From assembly GCA_003233055.1 (NCBI GenBank), contig QIKP01000079.1:1-33477 (forward strand): DNA of 33,477 nt, written 5' to 3'. The translations under genes were made by a program, and so were the position numbers. The notes below the pieces were generated by a model. The model did no database searches and had not been told where the DNA came from. It saw only the letters and a program-made list of their open reading frames with translations. Every line of letters begins with the position of its first letter. The first letter of the stretch is position 1. Positions 1 through 8,329 of this stretch are shown piece by piece. Origin of the DNA: Planctomycetaceae bacterium (GTDB lineage: Bacteria; Planctomycetota; Planctomycetia; Pirellulales; Lacipirellulaceae).

Positions 1-821
1 AGATGAGTGTTCTTTTCTTTGGCTCCTCCCACGCGAAGTCCTGATGCAACAAGTTGCCTGGAATCAACAACATCTGCGTCTATCTGCGCTTCTCTGCGGC
101 TATTCCTTCGATTTTTGGTTCCCTCTCTTTCGACGCGTGAACGGTCACAATTTTTTCTTCGTGTCCTTGGTGCACTTGGCGGTTCAAGAAACGACTGGGC
201 AATCCCTGCTGTTTGGCACACAAATAGTGCTGGAATCTGCCGGCAAATCGGCTCTAATGGCTAGGTTCGCCCTCACGCAGCATGCGGGAATCGAACCGTT
301 CTTTGGCAATTGAATTCATTCGGTTAGGCGCGCGTCGTTTTGTCACTCGCTTTGTCCCTCTTCGTGCGCGCCAGGGACAAAATGGCACGCGCCTGGTCGG
401 GAACGGTTCGGCCGAAACCGCGGCAGGCGGCCAAATTGCGACGATTCAACCAGTGCTATTGGCGCGCAAACGGGGACCCCCGACAATTCGGGACAAATCC
501 AAACAGCAGACGCCATGGTTTGCCGAGAAAGTACCCGCCGTTTTGTCACTTTGGTCCGCTGCCGTTGGGTCACAAACCGCTCCGTTTCCTGGAAATGAAT
601 CCCGAAGAAGCTCGCGGCGTTTCTTTGTAACCGTTCGCGGAATCCAAGGCAGAGGAAACGAATCACTCCTCCAAGCCGCTGACAATTTCGCGTGTTATCG
701 AGAATCCCCTACGGCAGCGTCGAGGAAAAAACGTCGGGCTGGAATCCCAGCCTACAAGACCGTGAACGGGTTTCAAGACGCAAGCGATCAGCAGGTGATA
801 TGTTTCACCTCGAGCGATGCC
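1..821. other. gene-poor region with short repeats
   Basis: No convincing gene is seen. The open frames lack recognisable domains, and the long plus-strand frame entering from here is only the antisense of sthA. The region holds short tandem motifs (71-187), an inverted repeat (TTTGTCCCT at 351-359 and AGGGACAAA at 373-381), and several copies of a G(T/G)GACAAA-like motif between 338 and 577 on both strands. It may be decayed sequence plus the downstream region of sthA. Confidence 0.5.
71..187 (+). repeat. short degenerate tandem motifs (10-mers and 9-mers)
   Basis: Two tandem blocks are visible. At 72-101 three decamers follow one another: ATCTGCGTCT, ATCTGCGCTT, CTCTGCGGCT. At about 157-183 three nonamers follow: CTTCGTGTC, CTTGGTGCA, CTTGGCGGT. 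From memory, similar short-period motifs recur in intergenic regions of many environmental bacteria, often near small four-helix-bundle or GxxExxY-family genes. No such gene is next to them here, so they may be the scar of a lost element. Confidence 0.5.
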
Positions 822-2240
822 TTACGCGTAGACCAGGTTCAACTTGTTCAGCCCGTTGTAGGCCGCCACTTTGTAGCATTCGGCAAGCGTTGGAAAATTG
901 AAGACGTTGTTGGTGAAGTACTCCGCATCGCCACCCAGGGTCATCACCGCTTGGCCAATATGGACGAGTTCAGTCGCCCCGGTTCCGATGACATGGACGC
1001 CAAGAATCTTGTGCGTCTCTTGGTGGATGAGCAGCTTGAGCATCCCGAGTTGGTCACCCAAGAGGTGCGCCCGGGCGATCTCTCGGTAGTTGGCGACGCC
1101 CGACTCGTAAGGGATGCCCTCTTCGGTAAGTTGTTCTTCCGTTTTACCGACCATCGAGATTTCCGGCACAGCGTAGATGCCAAAGGGGAAGAGTTCGGTG
1201 TTGTAGTTGCCAACCTCGCACTGTCCAAAGGCGTGGCAAATCGCCCGACGGCCTTGCTCCATACTGGTCGAGGCAAGCGCGGGGAAGCCAATCACATCGC
1301 CAGCAGCGTAGACGTGGTCGACGTTGGTTTGATAATGCTCATTGACGGAGAGTCGTTCTCGGTCATCAAATTCGATGCCGACGTTCTCGAGCCCCAAGGA
1401 TCCGCAAACCCCTTGGCGACCGACGGCGTAGAGGAGGGTCTCGGCGAGAAGTGTCTTGCCACTTTCGAGCTGGGCCTCGACAAGGGTTCGTTTGGTTCCC
1501 TGGGTGATTTCCACTTCGCCGATCGATTCGACTTTCTCGCCAAGTCGGAGAGTAATGCCCCGTTGCCGCATGAAGTAGTGGAACGCATCACCGATCTCAC
1601 GGTCCAGGAACCCGAGCGCCTGGGGCCGGCCTTCGACGAGCGTCACCTTCACGCCCAAAGTCGCCATGATGCAGGCGTACTCCGTACCGATCACGCCGCC
1701 ACCGACCACGATCATACTCTTGGGCAGGTGTTCGAGCTTGAGCAGCTCGTCGCTGGTGAGGATGGAAGAATCGTTGAAGGGGATGTTCGCGGGCCGCGCC
1801 GGGCGGGTGCCGACCGAGACGAGAAAGCGATCGGCCGAAATCTTCTCGACCGCGTCGGGCCCTTCGATAAACAATTCGTTCGGCCCGGCAAACCGTGCCG
1901 CGCCCCAAAGAAGTTCCACATCGTTTCGGTCGAATTGATTGCGGATGGTCTCCCATTCGTGGCGAATCACCGTTTGCGAAACCGAAACGAGATCGGCGAT
2001 GGTGATGTTCTTTTTCACCCCATAGCTGGTGCCAAAGAGGCCTCGCTTCGCATCGCCCGTGAGATGCAGCACTGCCTCGCGGAGCGCCTTCGACGGGATC
2101 GTCCCGGTGTTGATCTGCGCACCGCCAAGAACTTTGTTCTTCTCGATGATGGCGACACTCTTGCCAAGCTTGGCGGCCTGAATCGCCCCTTTTTGGCCAG
2201 CGGGACCGGTACCAATAACAACGCAATCAAAATGTTTCAT
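822..2240 (-). CDS. sthA: soluble (Si-specific) NAD(P)+ transhydrogenase
   Basis: This 472-residue cytoplasmic flavoprotein is predicted to pass hydride between NADPH and NAD+, balancing the two pools. The N-terminus has the FAD-binding GTGPAG loop (residues 10-15). A second Rossmann loop, GGGVIGTEYA, should bind the nicotinamide nucleotide. The second FAD motif YAAGDVIGFPALAS and the C-terminal FPTLAECYKVAAYNGLN are typical of SthA, and the length fits (E. coli SthA has 466 residues). The region that in related disulfide reductases carries CxxxxC reads GGAQINTGTIPSK, so both redox cysteines are missing. This fits a transhydrogenase rather than a dihydrolipoamide dehydrogenase. The frame stays open to 2492, but the ATG at 2240 starts directly at the FAD fold and the upstream extension is not protein-like. 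It is monocistronic and divergent from the phosphate symporter. Confidence 0.93.
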   Translation of the reverse strand: MKHFDCVVIGTGPAGQKGAIQAAKLGKSVAIIEKNKVLGGAQINTGTIPSKALREAVLHLTGDAKRGLFGTSYGVKKNITIADLVSVSQTVIRHEWETIRNQFDRNDVELLWGAARFAGPNELFIEGPDAVEKISADRFLVSVGTRPARPANIPFNDSSILTSDELLKLEHLPKSMIVVGGGVIGTEYACIMATLGVKVTLVEGRPQALGFLDREIGDAFHYFMRQRGITLRLGEKVESIGEVEITQGTKRTLVEAQLESGKTLLAETLLYAVGRQGVCGSLGLENVGIEFDDRERLSVNEHYQTNVDHVYAAGDVIGFPALASTSMEQGRRAICHAFGQCEVGNYNTELFPFGIYAVPEISMVGKTEEQLTEEGIPYESGVANYREIARAHLLGDQLGMLKLLIHQETHKILGVHVIGTGATELVHIGQAVMTLGGDAEYFTNNVFNFPTLAECYKVAAYNGLNKLNLVYA

Positions 2241-2864
2241 GGGAGAAGAACCGGGATTTGGGGAACGGGGACGGGATTCCGAGGGCAAGGGATAGCCTCC
2301 GATACGCTTTGCATCGACGTACTTTAGGAAGTTCTCGATCCCGAAGAGTTTAACGGGGCGGTAATGTGGGGAATCCGCGAAGGAAGTGCCACTTGGAGTG
2401 GTTCTGAGGGTCAGCCGTTCGGAACCGTTTGCGAGTGAAATGGGTGTTCCCCCGTTTTGCTGGGGCTCTCCTCCGGTTCTCCCGCCAGGCATCGAGTTGC
2501 CACGCGATTGTTCCGGGCCGGGTTGAATTCGGCGGAATGATTAGGAGGGGCTAAGTCTTACGAGTTCCCGCATGGTCGAACCTCGCGTCGCTCGGTCCGG
2601 CCTAGGCGTCTTCTTTCCCAGCAGGCTGGGAGGAGCGTCGGCTTTGCCGGTTTTCCAAAAAACCGGGGCTATTTTGGCCTTTTTTTCTTCCCCGCAAGGC
2701 TCGATCCGTGCAGGAAACCGTTCGCCCCATCGCCCCCCCCAGTCGGTGGGACGGCTTGCCTGGTTCCGAAGCCTCAGACGGGGGTTCCGTTCCACGATTC
2801 TGCGGTTAGAATCGCCAGCAAATAAAGAAAACGAAAATGAATTGAGGAAGAAGGAATTGACCGA
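2241..2864. other. intergenic region between divergent genes
   Basis: The region separates sthA (minus) from the Na+/phosphate symporter (plus). Frames through it have no domain features. It should contain the promoters of both genes, but no clear -35/-10 pair can be named. The distinct elements are the hairpins and T-run at 2617-2686 and a strong ribosome binding site, GAGGAAGAAGGA, at 2844-2855 about nine bases before the ATG at 2865. Confidence 0.5.
2617..2686 (+). promoter_or_regulatory. terminator-like structure in symporter leader
   Basis: Two stem-loops read on the plus strand: CCCAG/CTGGG at 2617-2630, and CCGGTTTT/AAAACCGG with a CCAA loop at 2647-2666. After 13 bases a run of seven T follows (2680-2686). 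The arrangement resembles an intrinsic terminator 180 bases upstream of the phosphate symporter, so it could act as an attenuator. The gap between stem and T-run is longer than usual, which lowers confidence. Confidence 0.35.
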
Positions 2865-4559
2865 ATGAACATCGATGATTTGCTGCACCTGGTTTTCGGA
2901 ATTGTGGGTGGATTAGGCATCTTTTTGCTCGGCATGAAGAACATGTCCGAGGGGATGCAAGCGGTCGCGGGTGCCGGGATGCGCCGCATGATCGCGGCGG
3001 TTACCAACAACCGCTTCATGGCGACCGGCGTCGGCACCCTGGTCACCTGCGTGGTCCAGTCGAGTTCCGTGACGACCGTGATGGTCGTCGGATTTGTCAA
3101 CAGCGGTGTGATGTCGCTCTCGCAAGCGATTGGCGTGATCCTGGGAGCCAACATTGGCACCACCATCACCGGCTGGATTCTGGTTCTAAAAATCGGCAAG
3201 TACGGCCTCCCGCTTCTCGGTGCGGCCGCATTCGTCTACTTGTTCTCCAAGAGCGACCGCTGGCGGTACTGGGCCATGTTCTTCTTGGGCGTCGGCATGG
3301 TCTTCTTCGGGCTCGAGCTCATGAAAGAAGCCTGCGCGATCATCAAAGAGATCCCCGCGTTCGAGGCTTGGTTTCAAAAGTTCCAGGCCAATAATTACGC
3401 GGGCGTCATGGGTTGCGCGCTAGTCGGGTGCGTGCTGACGATGATCGTGCAGTCGTCGTCCGCCACGTTGGGCATTACCATTGCGCTAACGATGCAAGGC
3501 GTCATCCCGTTTGAGACCGGTGCGGCACTCGTCTTGGGGGAGAACATAGGCACCACCGTCACGGCCCTCCTCGCGTCGCTCGGCGCGACCACCAACGCCC
3601 GACGGGCCGCCTATTTCCATGTTGTTTTTAACTTGATCGGTGTCTTTTGGATTACCTTGATTTTCCAGCATTATATCGGATTCATCCAGCAGGTCGTTCC
3701 GGGGGATGTCACGCGCATGGTGATGGTGACGATTGATGGCAAATCGGTGGAGACCTATCCCGACACCAAGATCATGATCGCGATGACCCATACGGTGTTT
3801 AACGTCGTCAACACGCTCATGTTCTTGCCGTTTCTCCCCTTCTTCGGACGGATGCTCGAACGATTCGTCCCGGCGAAACCTTTCAAAGAAAAATCGAAAC
3901 TGACGGACCTCGATATCCGGATGCTCGATACTCCTTCCCTCGGTGTGGAGCAGTCGCGGAACGAAATTCTCAAAATGGCCGATGGCACGGAGAAAATGCA
4001 CGATTGGCTCCAAACCCTTCTTAACCAGGACGAGCCCGATCAGGAACTGCTGAACCGCTTGAGGCATCGGGAAAACGTGCTCGACTCGGTCCAAGACGAA
4101 GTGACCCATTTCGTGACAAATCTGCTGGCGAGAAACGTTCCCCACTCGGTGGCCGAAGAATGCCGGCAACAGCTTCGGCTTGCCGATGAGTACGAGTCGA
4201 TTAGCGATTACCTAGACAGCATCTTATCGTTCGATTCCCGGCTCCGAAAAAATGACTTGCGTCTCACCAGCAAGCAACGAAAGGGGCTGGGCGAGTTACA
4301 CGATCTTGTCGCCGAATACGTCAAGAGCATCAATAAGACCTATCGCGATCGGAACCCCAACGCGTTCCTCAAGCTGGACAGCGAAAGCAAGGCGATCCAC
4401 AGTAAGATCAAGGAACTGCGGAACGAACATCTGGCCGACCTTTCCAATGAGACCTTCGCACCGCACGTGAGCGTTGCCTTCTTGGGGGCACTCACCTCGT
4501 ACGCCCGTATCCGCGACCATGCCCAAAACATTGGCGAAGTCGTCGCAGGCGAAAAGTAA
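2865..4559 (+). CDS. Na+/phosphate cotransporter with PhoU-like C-terminal domain
   Basis: This 564-residue inner-membrane protein is predicted to couple sodium entry to phosphate movement. The N-terminal half has two inverted Na/Pi-cotransporter repeats. Each carries the signature QSSS (about residue 65 as QSSSVTT, about residue 196 as QSSSATLG) followed by an N-I-G-T-T motif. Hydrophobic segments fill roughly residues 5-315. The rest is a charged helical region (about 345-560), as in the PhoU-like domain fused to this family. The ATG has a strong ribosome binding site nine bases upstream. The gene stands alone, convergent with the secretion locus. Direction of transport (uptake or export) cannot be read from the sequence, and no pho box was recognised. 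Confidence 0.9.
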   Translation: MNIDDLLHLVFGIVGGLGIFLLGMKNMSEGMQAVAGAGMRRMIAAVTNNRFMATGVGTLVTCVVQSSSVTTVMVVGFVNSGVMSLSQAIGVILGANIGTTITGWILVLKIGKYGLPLLGAAAFVYLFSKSDRWRYWAMFFLGVGMVFFGLELMKEACAIIKEIPAFEAWFQKFQANNYAGVMGCALVGCVLTMIVQSSSATLGITIALTMQGVIPFETGAALVLGENIGTTVTALLASLGATTNARRAAYFHVVFNLIGVFWITLIFQHYIGFIQQVVPGDVTRMVMVTIDGKSVETYPDTKIMIAMTHTVFNVVNTLMFLPFLPFFGRMLERFVPAKPFKEKSKLTDLDIRMLDTPSLGVEQSRNEILKMADGTEKMHDWLQTLLNQDEPDQELLNRLRHRENVLDSVQDEVTHFVTNLLARNVPHSVAEECRQQLRLADEYESISDYLDSILSFDSRLRKNDLRLTSKQRKGLGELHDLVAEYVKSINKTYRDRNPNAFLKLDSESKAIHSKIKELRNEHLADLSNETFAPHVSVAFLGALTSYARIRDHAQNIGEVVAGEK

Positions 4560-4569
4560 GGCGGGCTGG

Positions 4570-4743
4570 CTATTCGGAGGACGATTCTGGGTCGCTTGCC
4601 CTTCGCTCGCGTTCTCGTCGTTCGGGTGTTGCCGATTCCGTTTCGCTCTTCGCCTCCGCAGCAGCGTCGCTTTCGCGGCGTTCCGCTTCGCGCTTTTCGA
4701 TCAGGCTTTGTAGGTCGTCGGGCAGTTCCATTCGATTCGGCAT
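4570..4743 (-). CDS. 57-residue highly charged protein, last gene of secretion locus
   Basis: A short frame of 57 codons with ATG at 4743 and TAG at 4570, 66 bases after the secretin stop on the same strand. GGAG lies ten bases before the ATG. The protein begins MPNRMELPDDLQSLIEKREA and continues with a very Glu/Arg-rich, Ala/Ser-containing tail; it has no signal peptide or membrane segment and looks helical, then disordered. Codon choice (GAA, CGC, GAC, GCG) matches the neighbours. The LPDDLQSLIEKRE-like start feels familiar from small planctomycete proteins, but I cannot name a family. Function is unknown; position suggests co-transcription with the secretin. ATG at codon 5 is an alternative start. 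Confidence 0.6.
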   Translation of the reverse strand: MPNRMELPDDLQSLIEKREAERRESDAAAEAKSETESATPERRERERRASDPESSSE

Positions 4744-4809
4744 CGGTCGATCGCTCCAAGGGGGGAGAGGCGTGGGGAAGGCGTGGCGAGTCGGTCGCCA
4801 GCCGCGGAA

Positions 4810-6564
4810 CTAACGCCGTAGGGGAGTCGCTGCCTCGGGCTCGGCGACCAGCGCCGGCTGCCGCAGCGCAAAGGGTGCGGAGCAGGGTGCGGAGTCGGGG
4901 CGGCCGCAGTCGACCCGCGAAGGCCCCGCGGCCGGGTAGCGGGCCGTTGGGATTCCCATTCGCCGGTCGCAATCCTCCCGCCCCGTCCGGACCGGGTCTG
5001 CCAGCCTTGATTCGTACGGTCTCGGGTAGCGTGTCAACGGACCATGGAGAAGCGGATCGCGAGCGCGTCGGACTTCCTCGTCATTCGTCGATTGCTGACA
5101 CGGATTGTAAGGGAGGATGTGGGGCATCAGCGCCACGATGATTTCCGACCGCCTCCGGATCGTCTGCCTGCGCTGAAACAGCACGCCCGCATAACGGATA
5201 TCGCCCAGGACAGGGATCTTGCTTTGGCTCACCGTGTCGCGTTCAGAGATCAGCCCTCCGATGATGACTCCTTGCCCATCCATCAGGAAGACGTCCGTTT
5301 CCAGCTCGGTCGTCTCTTCTTCGGGGAGTCCGGTGTTGGAGTTGACCGCACCGTCCGAGACCTTGGGGGCGACCCGCATCAGCACCCGACCATCTCGAGT
5401 GATCCATGGTGTGAAGGTCAGCACGACGCCGACATCCAGAAAGAGCACCGATTCCTGGGTGCTGGTTTGGGTTGTGGTGGTGAGGCGATAGGGGAGCTTT
5501 TCACCGATCTGGATTTTCGACTCCTGCCCATTTACCGCAAGTAGTTTGGGGGAGGCAAGTGTCTTGGCGTCGTTGGTCGTTTCGAGCAGCTCGACGAGTG
5601 ACGAAAGATCGCCTCCGGTTGCTTCGATAAAGAAGGCTTGAGGGCTCGTCGAGTCGGCGAATCCCGTCGACTCGAACCGAATGCCGGTACCTCCAAGCCT
5701 TCCCAACTCCTCAAAATTCACTCCATGCCGCCGGTCGTTGTCGAGATCGACTTGAAGAATCTGGACCTCGACCATTACTTGCCGAGGGGGTTGATCGATT
5801 TGAGCGATGTAGCGGAGGACTCGGTCGACGTACTCTGGCAAATCCTCCACCGCCACAATTTCACGGGTGCGGCGGTTATTGTCCTTGCTGCTTTCGAGTA
5901 TCCACGATTTGCCGATGGGGGATAGCAGGCCTTTGACTGCCAAGTCGACATCGGAGGCTGCCAAGAAATCAAGCTCGATGACTTCGAGTCGGCGACCTTG
6001 CACGCTGGGAGTCAACAAGGTCGAGGCGTTGACTTCAGTAATATGGATTACTTCCCCTCGCTGGGCCCAAGTGTGGCCGCAGGTCGAAAGGATGGCGTCG
6101 AGTGCGACCGAGAGGGAGACTCGATTCAGGGAGACCGTCACTCTCGCTTCGCTCGAAGTCGAGAAGACAAGGTTGAGCTTTTGCGATTCAGCCAGGAGAG
6201 CGAGCACCTGCTGGACCGGGGCGTCACGCGCTACGAGACGGACCCATCCTTCGTCGTTGTCGACCTGAATACTGGTCGACTGAGGATCGATCGCTAGAGG
6301 AATATGGTGCTTCACTGGCGAGGGGATGGCCTCGGTACCGGACGGAGCGGCGAGTGTCGGACCGAGTACTTGTCCGAGCACTTCGCTAACCATGCTCGGC
6401 AATTCGACCTCTGGGATGCTTCCCGACGAGGGACGTTGCTGCGCAACGGCAGGCAATGCGAGGGCCATCCCCATCGCAAGGAACAACAGTGCGAGGAGAG
6501 GCACCGGGAGGGAGCGACCGGCGAAGCAACTTTTTGTCGAAGGGGGAGGAACGTCTTGGATCAT
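4810..6564 (-). CDS. secretin (GspD/PilQ family) outer-membrane channel
   Basis: This 584-residue protein is predicted to form the multimeric outer-membrane pore of the pseudopilus/secretion system. It starts with a signal peptide (hydrophobic run about residues 19-41 ending ALPAVAQQ). An STN/secretin N-type domain follows, containing VRLVARDAPVQQVLALLAES. The C-terminal secretin domain has PWITRDGRVLMRVAPKVSDG, the conserved VIIGGLI and a late IPVLGDIRYAGVLFQRR. About 100 residues rich in Pro, Arg and Cys follow the secretin domain and are of unknown role. The ATG overlaps the stop of the upstream GspC/PilP-like gene by four bases, so the two are probably translationally coupled. Compared with classical GspD there are fewer N-domains, closer to PilQ-like planctomycete proteins. 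Confidence 0.9.
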   Translation of the reverse strand: MIQDVPPPSTKSCFAGRSLPVPLLALLFLAMGMALALPAVAQQRPSSGSIPEVELPSMVSEVLGQVLGPTLAAPSGTEAIPSPVKHHIPLAIDPQSTSIQVDNDEGWVRLVARDAPVQQVLALLAESQKLNLVFSTSSEARVTVSLNRVSLSVALDAILSTCGHTWAQRGEVIHITEVNASTLLTPSVQGRRLEVIELDFLAASDVDLAVKGLLSPIGKSWILESSKDNNRRTREIVAVEDLPEYVDRVLRYIAQIDQPPRQVMVEVQILQVDLDNDRRHGVNFEELGRLGGTGIRFESTGFADSTSPQAFFIEATGGDLSSLVELLETTNDAKTLASPKLLAVNGQESKIQIGEKLPYRLTTTTQTSTQESVLFLDVGVVLTFTPWITRDGRVLMRVAPKVSDGAVNSNTGLPEEETTELETDVFLMDGQGVIIGGLISERDTVSQSKIPVLGDIRYAGVLFQRRQTIRRRSEIIVALMPHILPYNPCQQSTNDEEVRRARDPLLHGPLTRYPRPYESRLADPVRTGREDCDRRMGIPTARYPAAGPSRVDCGRPDSAPCSAPFALRQPALVAEPEAATPLRR

Positions 6565-7100
6565 TCGGACTCCCCCTTCTCCGAAAGGAGGATACCGGAC
6601 TCGGTAATGGCCGTGACTTCGAAGCCTTCCAAGTCATCCCCTACACGAATCTGGCGATTCCCGACCAAGGCCAAAGGTTCGCCATCGACGATCATCACCA
6701 CCGCTATGCCCGACGCGTGTAATTTTTCCAACACGTTCTTCTGGTCCTTGAGGGCGATCGGCTTGCCAGAGGCGACGCGCGTCGTCCCTGCGGTGCTAGC
6801 AGAACGAGCCCAAGGGGGGAGGGCGAACGGATCGTGGCGGGCGATCACCGAAAGATCGGGAGCGGGCCAAGGCTTGGAGGTAGCGATTGGGCTCGGGGCA
6901 ATCTGTTTTCCCGCAGGCTTGGGCGACGACGTGGTAGGGGGCGTCCGCCGCTTGGTAGACGCGGAAGTCACCCCGCCGAACGGAATCTGGCTGACGATGA
7001 CGTAAAGGAGCACGCACCCCAGGAGGGCAATGAGCTTCAGCTTGCCTGGCGTCGCGCCATGGCGCTCCAAAAAATTGGGTGAGGTGGTGGTGCTCGTCAT
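6561..7100 (-). CDS. GspC/PilP-like inner-membrane assembly protein
   Basis: This 179-residue bitopic protein has one membrane helix (about residues 21-40, KLIALLGCVLLYVIVSQIPF), a long Pro/Ser/Thr-rich periplasmic linker, then a compact C-terminal domain. That domain contains DPFALPPW and VVMIVDGEPLALVGNRQIRV followed by GDDLEGFEVTAITESGILL. A single helix, a flexible linker and a small beta domain with an RVGD-type motif resemble GspC HR domains and PilP, which connect the inner-membrane platform to the secretin. Sequence similarity is too weak to choose between them. It overlaps PilO upstream and the secretin downstream by four bases each, which supports the connector role. Confidence 0.7.
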   Translation of the reverse strand: MTSTTTSPNFLERHGATPGKLKLIALLGCVLLYVIVSQIPFGGVTSASTKRRTPPTTSSPKPAGKQIAPSPIATSKPWPAPDLSVIARHDPFALPPWARSASTAGTTRVASGKPIALKDQKNVLEKLHASGIAVVMIVDGEPLALVGNRQIRVGDDLEGFEVTAITESGILLSEKGESE

Positions 7101-7690
7101 AGGACCCCCTCCTTAAGGGAAAACTTCGTCGCTGTTTTCATGCCGAATTGCAGGGCGTAGTGGACTTCGAACGGATAGCGATTCGAATCGGTAGAGAGCT
7201 CGATTTCCATTTGTCGAATGGTCGAGAGTCGATCGAGTTGATTGACCTGATGAAGGAACCGGCAGATGCTTTCGTAGCTCCCGTGGCCTTGGATCATGAC
7301 TTCCACTTCCGAATAATCATCGAATTGGTGAGTGGCATTGCGGCGATAATGGTGGATGGCGAGCTGGCCTTCCTGGGCAATGCGTGTCGCATCGCTAAGA
7401 AATTCTGCTACCAGGGAATGGTCGGGCACGCGCCGGCGAATCGTATCGATCTGGCTGCGTAGTTCCCGGAGCTTCGCCTGGAGCTGCTGATGCGAGGCCT
7501 GGACGTTGGTATGGCCCTGAAGCTGCCGCTCCAAGGTGTTGATTCGAACTTGCCGGGCGCTGCTCGAGGAGACGAGCGGACGGTGGACTAATCCGTAGTA
7601 TCCCAACAGCATCATCCCCCAAAGGGCACCTCCCACCAGCGCCATGGTGAGGCGTTGTAAACGTCGATCGTTGAGGAAAGGGGAAGTCAT
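7097..7690 (-). CDS. pilO: PilO-like alignment-complex protein
   Basis: This 197-residue protein has a short cytoplasmic N-terminus, one membrane helix (about residues 16-36), a coiled-coil stretch (about 45-85, containing RQVRINTLERQLQGH and LRELRSQIDTI), and a ferredoxin-like periplasmic domain with VEVMIQGHGSYESICRFLHQ. This topology and the YESICRFL-type motif are typical of PilO, which pairs with PilN in the inner-membrane alignment complex of type IV pili (GspM-like in type II secretion). The ATG at 7690 is 72 bases after the PilN stop, with a palindrome in the gap. The stop overlaps the start of the PilP/GspC-like gene. Confidence 0.82.
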   Translation of the reverse strand: MTSPFLNDRRLQRLTMALVGGALWGMMLLGYYGLVHRPLVSSSSARQVRINTLERQLQGHTNVQASHQQLQAKLRELRSQIDTIRRRVPDHSLVAEFLSDATRIAQEGQLAIHHYRRNATHQFDDYSEVEVMIQGHGSYESICRFLHQVNQLDRLSTIRQMEIELSTDSNRYPFEVHYALQFGMKTATKFSLKEGVL

Positions 7691-7729
7691 GGTCGTTCGT
7701 CGTTCGATGGAAGATGTTTTTCTCGAAAA

Positions 7730-7753
7730 TCCGACGAGCTACGCCTCGTCGGA
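7730..7753. repeat. perfect palindrome between pilN and pilO
   Basis: TCCGACGAG (7730-7738) and CTCGTCGGA (7745-7753) form a perfect nine-base stem with loop CTACGC. It lies in the only sizeable gap between the PilN-like and PilO-like genes. A related GACGAG/CTCGTC hairpin occurs in the GspE-GspF gap at 10650-10667. The pair looks like an interspersed REP-like palindrome, or an mRNA processing or stability element. Confidence 0.6.
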
Positions 7754-7762
7754 AGCATCCTT

Positions 7763-8329
7763 CTACAATTGGCATTCCAGTTGAAACGATTGGCTCGACT
7801 CGCTGGTGGGGTTGCTCTGGCCGCTGGATCGGAGGGTTACCTGCTGAAACAATTCGCTGGAACGGAGCACCGAGGCAAATTGGGCGATGGCGGTCATGGA
7901 GCGTCCGGTGCCGCTGATCATCGCAACGCGTCCCTTGTCCGTCGATTGGTTGGCTACTCGCTCCAACTCGATATCGTGGACGTAGACTTCTGCCGACGAC
8001 TGGCGAGCCGCTTCGGAGATCGCTCCGAGTAGCGTGACGACCGGCTGCGTGTCGACGAGCCGAAGCGTTAGTTGCTGGGCGTCGCGAAGCAAAGCAATCT
8101 CGGTTCGCATTCGAGCGCCGTCGTCTTTGAGCGTCTGAACCGGTGCGTAGTGCGATTCCAAGTCAGCCAGTTGACGTGTCGCCGATTGTCCATGCCACCA
8201 TTCTGCCGCGCCGACGCAAGCGAGCAGCAGGAGGGAGCCTCCGAGGACGCGCGACCAGATTCGGCCCGATTCACGGAGGATCGCCGTCCGTTTGGCGTTG
8301 TCAGTCATGAGGTTGAGGGAAGATTTCAT
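7763..8329 (-). CDS. PilN-like alignment-complex protein
   Basis: This 188-residue protein starts at the ATG at 8329, which overlaps the PilM stop (ATGA). The longer open frame to 8473 runs antiframe inside pilM and is not needed. It begins MKSSLNLMTDNAKRT, where PilN proteins commonly have an N-L motif that binds PilM. One membrane helix follows (about residues 27-44), then a coiled-coil region and a PilN-like domain (VVTLLGAISEAARQSSAEVYVHDIEL, shortened here to its core GAISEAARQSS). The C-terminus ends in a Ser-rich stretch. It is predicted to anchor PilM to the membrane and to pair with PilO. Confidence 0.8.
   Translation of the reverse strand: MKSSLNLMTDNAKRTAILRESGRIWSRVLGGSLLLLACVGAAEWWHGQSATRQLADLESHYAPVQTLKDDGARMRTEIALLRDAQQLTLRLVDTQPVVTLLGAISEAARQSSAEVYVHDIELERVANQSTDKGRVAMISGTGRSMTAIAQFASVLRSSELFQQVTLRSSGQSNPTSESSQSFQLECQL

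Noticed and set aside
275..305. Minus-strand GGTTCGATTCCCGC, resembling the T-arm of a tRNA
   Set aside because: The 5' half of the T-stem does not pair (AACGG against CCCGC), and no acceptor stem, anticodon arm or D-arm can be folded around it.
282..2327. Long plus-strand open frame of 681 codons
   Set aside because: It is antisense to sthA over most of its length, and the sthA strand has clear FAD and NAD motifs.
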